The position numbers and the translations under genes are program-made. Shown here piece after piece: positions 1-4,499 of a stretch of DNA of 6,225 nucleotides; the stretch's first letter is position 1, and each line of letters begins with the position of its first letter. Where the stretch lies: contig JAJZLX010000074.1 in NCBI GenBank assembly GCA_021850555.1, forward strand, positions 1 to 6,225. The letters are read 5' to 3'. The notes beneath the pieces are model-generated. The model was not told the origin of the DNA. It saw only the letters and a list, made by a program, of their open reading frames with translations, and did not search any database. Source of the stretch: Pseudomonadota bacterium. GTDB lineage: Bacteria > Pseudomonadota > Gammaproteobacteria > Steroidobacterales > Steroidobacteraceae.

Positions 1-2323
1 CCAGGGGACCATCGCCCAGGTGAAACATTTCGACGCCTATAACCAGGAGACCAACCGCAATACACCGGAGGACCAAGTCATTGTGTCGCAGCGTGCGCTG
101 CACGAGATCTACATGCCGGCTTTCCGCGCGGCGATCCGCAGGGGGAAGGTCGGATCGCTGATGTGCTCCTATGCGACCGTGAACGGCCACTACAGCTGCC
201 AGAGCCATTACCTGCTGACCGACGTGCTGCGGCGTGAGTGGAATTTCGACGGATTCGTGACGACCGATTGGCTTGCGCTGCACAGTCTCTCGGGAGCCGA
301 TGCCGGCACCGACCTGGAAGAGCCGTTCAACCGATTCTTCGGCGCGCCGCTCAGGCAGGCGCTGACCCAGGGGAAGATCTCGCGCGCGGTGGTCAATACC
401 ATGGTCGCGCCCATCCTCCGTCAGATGTTCCGCTTCGACTTTTTCAATCATCCGCGACTCGCCTCGACCACGGCGGCAGCGACCACATTGGCGCACCAGG
501 AGATCTCGACCCGGGTTGCCGAAGCCGGCGCCGTTCTGCTCAAGAATGAGGATCACCTGCTGCCGCTGTCGGCAACCGAGAAGATCGCGGTGATCGGCCC
601 GGCCGCCTCGGCGCAGGTCACGTATGGCGGTGGCGGCAGTGCCCACGTCATTCCCTCCGCGACGATCAGCCCGCTTGCGGGCATGGAGGCGCTCGCCGGA
701 ACGTCCACGATCAGCTACACGCAGGGGTTGCCGAGCAATGGAGAGCTCAGGCCGATCCCGGCTGCGGACTTGTCGCCGCCCTATACGGGCGCGAGTCGCG
801 GCGGGTCGTACAGCGCGACGCTCAGGCCGCCGGAAACGGGTACCTACATCATCGGCTTCACCAATGGCTGCCACTGCTTCAGCGTCGGGAGCGTCGCGAT
901 CGACGGCAGGACGCTGATCAACAACCCCGGAACGCCCCCGGCTGAGACCTATTCGGCCGCCGTTCATCTGAATAAGGGACAGGCGTATACGCTGACTGTG
1001 ACCGGCCCCACTTCGGTAAAGATGGGCCCCATCCCCAAGAAGCTGAAAGAGAAGCTCAAGAAACTGAAGAAGCGGGTGGACACGGGCACCCCGTCCGATA
1101 AGCTCCTCTGGGCGACACCGGCGACCGTGAGGGCTGACATTCAGCGGGCGGTGACGGCCGCCCGGGCCGCGCCGATCGCGGTGGTCGTGGTCGCCGATGA
1201 CACCGAGAGCGAGGGGGCCGATCGGCCCGATCTGCGCCTGCCGTCCGCGCAGAACGCACTCGTGAGCGCGGTGGCGAAGGCCAATCCGCATACCGTGGTC
1301 ATCGTGCAGGCCGGTGCGCCGATTGCCATGCCTTGGCATGATCGGGTATCGGCCATCCTCGACACCTGGTACCCGGGCCAGACTAATGGCACGGCGCTGG
1401 CCGCTGTGCTGTTCGGCAAAGTCGATCCGGGCGGGCACCTGCCGGTGACCTTCCCCATGAAGCTCGCCGACGTACCGGCGGCGAGTCCTGCGCGCTTCCC
1501 CGGCATCGACGGCAAGGTTCGGTACTCCGAAGGCATCCTGGTCGGGTATCGCTGGTACGACGCCAAGCACATCAAGCCGCTCTTCCCGTTCGGCTTCGGT
1601 CTGTCCTATGCGAGCTTCCGCTTCAGCGACCTGCATCTGAGCCGGACCGAGGTCGACGGCGTGACACCGATCCGGGTGAGCGCGCGCATCACCAATGACG
1701 GACACCTGGCGGGCACCGACGTCGCCCAGCTTTATCTCGGCATGCCTGACTCGACCGGTGAGCCGCCGCGCAAGCTGGTCGGCTTTCAGCGCGTCACGCT
1801 CAGGCCCGATCAGTCGAAGGTGATCCATTTCATGATCACGCCGCGCGCGCAATGGTGGTGGGGGCGCAAGGGCTGGACCGAGACCGCCGGTACCTACCGG
1901 GTGTACGTCGGGGACTCCTCCGCTCTCGCCAACCTGCCGCTGACTGCGCGTTACACGCTGGCGAGCTCGATTGGCGACCGGCAGGTGACGGTCTCGGCGC
2001 CGAAGACCCTAACCCCCGGCGCCCGCGCCACCGTGCGCGTCTCCCTCAGTGCCGGCGGCGACGAGACGTTGCGGAGCGTGAGCCTGCGCCTGAAAGTCCC
2101 CGGTGGGTGGCGGGTGGTGTCGTTCGGCCGCGCGCACAGAGAGGTTGCGCCGGGCGAGGCGGTCACGGAGAGATTCGCAGTGACGCCGCCGCCCTGGGCG
2201 GTCACGCAGTACGTGACTCTGTATGGCTCGGCCATACTGTCAGACGATGCCTGCACCGGCGAGGATGCTCACTGCAGCGGCGCCCGACGTGATGGCGGTG
2301 AGACTGTGCTGCTCGGCCCGTGA
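1..2323 (+). CDS. GH3 family beta-glycosidase (beta-glucosidase/xylosidase type), 5' truncated by window edge
   Basis: This protein hydrolyses terminal beta-linked sugars from oligosaccharides or glycosides; the exact sugar cannot be read from the sequence. The frame is open to the left edge (QGTIAQ before VKHF), so the GTG at 20 is an internal Val and the N-terminus, including any signal peptide, is missing. Counting that Val as residue 1, the order is: end of the TIM-barrel domain with the KHF substrate motif (2-4) and the nucleophile Asp83 in GFVTTDW; alpha/beta sandwich (about 160-245 and 365-480) with the ESEGADR motif (396-402), whose Glu398 is the likely acid/base; a short PA14-like insert (about 250-335); a fibronectin-III-like domain (about 535-648); and an NPCBM-associated NEW3-like domain (about 655-740). 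A C-x6-C pair (745, 752) near the end suggests a disulfide and hence an extracytoplasmic location. A very Lys-rich helix (340-352) follows the insert. The gene converges on the radical SAM gene. The family call is firm; substrate specificity is open. Confidence 0.95.
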   Translation, partial: QGTIAQVKHFDAYNQETNRNTPEDQVIVSQRALHEIYMPAFRAAIRRGKVGSLMCSYATVNGHYSCQSHYLLTDVLRREWNFDGFVTTDWLALHSLSGADAGTDLEEPFNRFFGAPLRQALTQGKISRAVVNTMVAPILRQMFRFDFFNHPRLASTTAAATTLAHQEISTRVAEAGAVLLKNEDHLLPLSATEKIAVIGPAASAQVTYGGGGSAHVIPSATISPLAGMEALAGTSTISYTQGLPSNGELRPIPAADLSPPYTGASRGGSYSATLRPPETGTYIIGFTNGCHCFSVGSVAIDGRTLINNPGTPPAETYSAAVHLNKGQAYTLTVTGPTSVKMGPIPKKLKEKLKKLKKRVDTGTPSDKLLWATPATVRADIQRAVTAARAAPIAVVVVADDTESEGADRPDLRLPSAQNALVSAVAKANPHTVVIVQAGAPIAMPWHDRVSAILDTWYPGQTNGTALAAVLFGKVDPGGHLPVTFPMKLADVPAASPARFPGIDGKVRYSEGILVGYRWYDAKHIKPLFPFGFGLSYASFRFSDLHLSRTEVDGVTPIRVSARITNDGHLAGTDVAQLYLGMPDSTGEPPRKLVGFQRVTLRPDQSKVIHFMITPRAQWWWGRKGWTETAGTYRVYVGDSSALANLPLTARYTLASSIGDRQVTVSAPKTLTPGARATVRVSLSAGGDETLRSVSLRLKVPGGWRVVSFGRAHREVAPGEAVTERFAVTPPPWAVTQYVTLYGSAILSDDACTGEDAHCSGARRDGGETVLLGP

Positions 2324-2425
2324 CGGCGTATTCGGTTCATCCAGGAGCACGCAGCGTGGAGCGCAGATCATGCAGGAGGCGATGATTTCCTGGGAAGCGC
2401 CTGGCATCGAACGACCGCCGGGTTG

Positions 2426-2470
2426 GATCGGGGAGCGACGGCGGCACTCCTCGAGATGATCTCCCCGATC
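2426..2470. terminator. Long-loop inverted repeat, possible bidirectional transcription end
   Basis: GATCGGGGAG at 2426-2435 is perfectly complemented by CTCCCCGATC at 2461-2470, giving a 10-bp stem with a 25-nt loop that itself contains the palindrome CTCGAG. It lies about 100 bases after the GH3 stop, between convergent genes, where a shared terminator would be expected. Neither side has a T tract, so it is not a classical intrinsic terminator. It could be an RNA 3' stabiliser, a protein site or chance. The repeat is directly seen; the function is inferred. Confidence 0.35.
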
Positions 2471-2543
2471 ATCCCGCTTCGCGCATCCCCGTATTCCGGC
2501 GCTCGCCGCAACGAGCGGATCTCTCGTGCGAAGCCCGCCAGGG

Positions 2544-2696
2544 TCAGCCAGGTGTTCCCGCCGGCGAACTCCTTCCCGGGGCGGGCCTGAGGGCCATCGC
2601 GCCGTCACCCAGGAGAAAGAGAACGATCAGGGTGATCATCCAAAATGCGGGGTATTCCCAGCCGCCGCGCCCGCTGACGGCGGCATCAGGGATGGG
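2544..2696 (-). pseudogene. Possible 3' remnant of a DoxX-family membrane protein gene
   Basis: The minus strand is open for 50 codons between a TGA (2697-2699) and a TGA (2544-2546). It encodes GGWEYPAFW, then a hydrophobic segment (ITLIVLFLLG), then GDGAMALRP. A Gly-Trp-Glu followed by one last transmembrane helix and a Gly-rich turn is how DoxX-family quinone-linked membrane proteins commonly end. Such proteins are usually about 130-150 residues, so only the last third would be present. There is no good start codon or ribosome binding site, and no DoxX-like sequence in the 125 bases between it and the radical SAM stop. If real, the gene lost its 5' part, perhaps by deletion. It is in the same orientation as the radical SAM gene. 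The identification rests on a short match from memory and could be wrong. Confidence 0.35.
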
Positions 2697-2821
2697 TCAG
2701 TGGGGGCCGTGGGTGTGTCGTGCGCGATCGGGGTATTCTCGTCGCGGCGGTGGTTGGTCGAGCGGCAAGCGGATGCTTTCCTCGCATGCGGCCGGTTGAG
2801 AGCTCAGGTCGGCCGCCGGGA

Positions 2822-4006
2822 TCAGGCGCGCGCCGGGGCATGCCGTACCATCGCCGCCATGCGCCGCATGGGCCGGTCGATGTGGGTGAAGAAGGCCCGA
2901 TAGCCGGCACAGAGGTAATTGAGGCCGGGTTCGCCGTCCGGCGTATGGATGAAGCGGTTGCGCGGACATTCGCCATGACAGGCGAACAGGACCGGGCATT
3001 CCCTGCAGTATCGGGGAAGGCGGGCGGATTTGTCTTGGCCGAAGCGAAGCTGCTTCTCCGAGGCGAGGAGAGCCCCGAGGGTCGTCTCGCGGATGTTCCC
3101 GAGCCGCCGGTCCGGCTCGACGAAATGATCGCAGGAGTACACGTCGCCGTTTTGCATCAATACCGGGCTGGCGCCGCAGTTCGGCGCGACCACGCAGGAG
3201 TGGTGCAGGCCGAGCCAGCTGCCGAGGGCGGCCTCGAAGGAAATGACGAACACGCGACCGACGTCACGCCTGAGCCACTCGTCGAAGATGGCGATGAGAA
3301 AGGCGCCGAACTTCCCTGCAGCCACGCTGCGGTCGGTCACCGGAGGGCTGCCGGCGGCGCCGGCGGAACTCTCTGCGCTCGATCGCTCGACAATGGGGAT
3401 GAACTGCAGATACTCGGCGCCGAGCGTGTCTCGAAGGAACCGGTAGACTTCCAGTGGATGGTCGGCGTTGCGGGCGTGTACCGAGCACAGGATGTTGACA
3501 TCGACCCCGTGACGGCGCAGCGTGTTCCAGGCGCGCGTCACGGTATCGAAGCTGCCCCGGCCCTGCTTGTCGATGCGAAACGCATCGTGAAGCGCCTTTG
3601 GGCCGTCCACGCTGAGCCCGACGAGGTAGCAGTTTTCCCTGAAGAATGCCGCCCACTCGTCATCGACCAGTGTGCCGTTCGTCTGGATCGAGTGCACGAC
3701 GCGCTGCCAGGGCTTGGCGTGTCTGCGTGCGAGCTCCACGGAGCGATGGAAGAACTCGATGCCCCGCAGCAGCGGCTCTCCTCCCTGCCACGCCACGTGC
3801 ACCTCGGGACCGGTCGATGAGCTCATCAACTGCCGGATGTAGGTCTCGAGTGTCCGCTCGTCCATGAGGGACGTCTGGCCTTGATAGAGCTTGTCCTTGG
3901 AGAGAAAGAAACAATACCCGCAGTTGAGGTTGCAGGCCGCGCCCGCCGGCTTGGCGAGCAGATGATAGGGGAGGGCGGGTGCGATCGGATCAGGCGGCAA
4001 GCGCAT
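2822..4006 (-). CDS. Radical SAM/SPASM maturase, anaerobic sulfatase-maturating enzyme (anSME) type
   Basis: Enzymes of this family use S-adenosylmethionine and three [4Fe-4S] clusters to oxidise a Cys or Ser side chain of a target sulfatase to formylglycine in the cytoplasm; relatives modify peptides. From the ATG at 4006 the protein has 394 residues (characterised members about 370-400). It shows LLAKPAGAACNLNCGYC with the CX3CX2C cluster (C25, C29, C32), the GGE motif (75-77), QTNG (108-111) and SVDGP. The SPASM part has cysteines 271, 277, 292 and 347 for one auxiliary cluster and 334, 337, 343 and 366 for the other, with spacing close to what I recall for Clostridium perfringens anSME. 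The Asp after C292 corresponds to the proposed general base. Any start upstream of 4006 lies inside the preceding small gene. GGAG abuts the ATG with no spacer, so translation probably depends on coupling to that gene, which overlaps by 17 bases. No sulfatase gene is in the window, so the substrate is open. Confidence 0.93.
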   Translation of the reverse strand: MRLPPDPIAPALPYHLLAKPAGAACNLNCGYCFFLSKDKLYQGQTSLMDERTLETYIRQLMSSSTGPEVHVAWQGGEPLLRGIEFFHRSVELARRHAKPWQRVVHSIQTNGTLVDDEWAAFFRENCYLVGLSVDGPKALHDAFRIDKQGRGSFDTVTRAWNTLRRHGVDVNILCSVHARNADHPLEVYRFLRDTLGAEYLQFIPIVERSSAESSAGAAGSPPVTDRSVAAGKFGAFLIAIFDEWLRRDVGRVFVISFEAALGSWLGLHHSCVVAPNCGASPVLMQNGDVYSCDHFVEPDRRLGNIRETTLGALLASEKQLRFGQDKSARLPRYCRECPVLFACHGECPRNRFIHTPDGEPGLNYLCAGYRAFFTHIDRPMRRMAAMVRHAPARA

Positions 4007-4289
4007 CTCCGGGGGGCGCGGTCGGCGCGCCGAGCGAGGGCTCCAAATGCCGCCATGCAGCGGGTGCTCCATTGCGCAGCGGGGCGTCCGCCCGTTCCGA
4101 GCCCGCTGGGCACACGTGATGGTGAGTCTCGATGACGCCCAGGCAGGCCGGTTCGGATGGCAGACCGGGGAAGCGCAGGATGTGACGCACGGCCGGAGCC
4201 GGGGCCGCGGACCCGGCGGCCGAAGCTGCATGGGCCAAGCCACCGCAGACCCCGCCGAGGATGGCGGCGACCGTGTAATTCGCTTTCAT
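3990..4289 (-). CDS. Small secreted protein of unknown family, candidate substrate of the adjacent radical SAM enzyme
   Basis: I do not recognise this 99-residue protein. It begins MKANYTVAAILGGVCGGLAHA, a typical Sec signal peptide with a likely signal peptidase I cut after AHA (residue 21); no proper lipobox surrounds C15. The mature part (about 78 residues) is rich in Ala and Pro and holds two cysteines (C49, C60), a His triplet just before C60 (THHHVC), and a single Trp in AAWRHLEP (W79). C60-P-A recalls the first positions of the sulfatase motif [CS]-x-[PA]-x-R, but the Arg is missing at the fifth position. Start choice is strong: GGGAGG sits six bases before the ATG. The gene overlaps the radical SAM start by 17 bases, so the two are almost certainly one transcript. 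It could be a peptide precursor, a metal-binding secreted protein, or the truncated remains of a longer exported protein. Translation is well supported; function is not. Confidence 0.7.
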   Translation of the reverse strand: MKANYTVAAILGGVCGGLAHAASAAGSAAPAPAVRHILRFPGLPSEPACLGVIETHHHVCPAGSERADAPLRNGAPAAWRHLEPSLGAPTAPPGDALAA

Positions 4290-4295
4290 TTATAG

Positions 4296-4301
4296 CCTCC
4301 C
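4296..4301 (-). promoter_or_regulatory. Strong Shine-Dalgarno for the small secreted protein
   Basis: Read on the minus strand, GGGAGG is followed by the six-base spacer CTATAA and the ATG at 4289. This near-ideal site decides the start of the small gene. It is the best ribosome binding site in the cluster, in contrast to the poorly spaced GGAG of the radical SAM gene. Confidence 0.8.
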
Positions 4302-4366
4302 ATCGCGAGCGAATCAGGCCGTCCCTGATGTTTTCCGCTGTCGCAGCGTCCGGCGTGACTCGGCCG

Positions 4367-4395
4367 ATCGTTACTTGCTCAGGGCGCTGTGTGAA
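4367..4395 (-). promoter_or_regulatory. Weak candidate sigma-70 promoter for the small gene and radical SAM gene
   Basis: On the minus strand TTCACA (4395-4390) matches five of six bases of the -35 consensus. At 17 bases it is followed by AACGAT (4372-4367), which matches the -10 consensus in only three positions. It lies about 80 bases upstream of the ATG and just downstream of a perfect palindrome. The -10 is poor, so this is only a candidate; transcription could instead run through from the importer gene. Confidence 0.2.
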
Positions 4396-4405
4396 GGGGC
4401 GATTT

Positions 4406-4423
4406 CCTCATGATGGCATGAGG
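4406..4423. promoter_or_regulatory. Perfect 7-bp palindrome, possible operator
   Basis: CCTCATG at 4406-4412 and CATGAGG at 4417-4423 form a perfect inverted repeat around four bases. It lies upstream of the small secreted gene and about 10 bases upstream of a -35-like hexamer, a usual place for a regulator site. Neither strand has a T tract after it, so it is unlikely to be an intrinsic terminator of the importer gene. The binding protein, if any, is unknown. Confidence 0.35.
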
Positions 4424-4460
4424 CACGATAATGGCTGGACGGGGTGTGTGTTCCGGTCGG

Positions 4461-4485
4461 GCGCCGCTCGCCACATGTCCGGCGC
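4461..4485 (-). terminator. GC-rich inverted repeat just after the importer stop codon
   Basis: GCGCCG (4461-4466) and CGGCGC (4480-4485) can pair into a six-base GC stem with a 13-nt loop, starting about 14 bases after the stop of the importer gene. The position suits a transcription end, but there is no T tract and such short GC arms arise easily by chance in this DNA. It is a weak candidate only. Confidence 0.25.
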
Positions 4486-4499
4486 GAGGTCAACCGCGC

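Larger units (their letters stand above)
2324..2821. other. Gene-poor intergenic stretch between convergent genes
   Basis: This stretch separates the end of the GH3 gene (plus) from the end of the radical SAM gene (minus). I find no intact gene with a ribosome binding site and a recognisable product on either strand. It holds a perfect 10-bp inverted repeat (2426-2470) and a minus-strand open stretch that looks like the tail of a DoxX-type protein (2544-2696). The hexamer GTATTC occurs four times on the plus strand (2328, 2491, 2652, 2733). The mixture suggests eroded former coding DNA rather than a regulatory region. No T-tract terminator is visible. Confidence 0.6.

Noticed and set aside
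20..22. GTG at 20 as the start of the GH3 gene
   Set aside because: It falls in the conserved VKHF motif, in the middle of the catalytic domain, and the frame is open to the window edge with family-like residues.
2240..2608. Minus-strand frame containing LLDEPN, resembling an ABC ATPase Walker B
   Set aside because: There is no Walker A, signature motif or other ATPase sequence around it. It overlaps the GH3 end and is a chance match.
2720..3820. A 366-codon plus-strand open frame antisense to the radical SAM gene
   Set aside because: The opposite frame has every conserved motif of a radical SAM/SPASM enzyme. This one shows no recognisable domain and is an effect of high GC third positions.
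4060..4150. Sulfatase-type modification motif in the small secreted protein
   Set aside because: C60-P-A-G-S matches only part of [CS]-x-[PA]-x-R; the essential Arg position is Ser. No full motif was found elsewhere in the protein.
4007..4243. N-terminal extension of the radical SAM protein to an ATG at 4243
   Set aside because: The added 79 residues match nothing in anSME proteins, and the same DNA encodes the signal-peptide protein with an ideal ribosome binding site. The ATG at 4006 gives a family-typical length.
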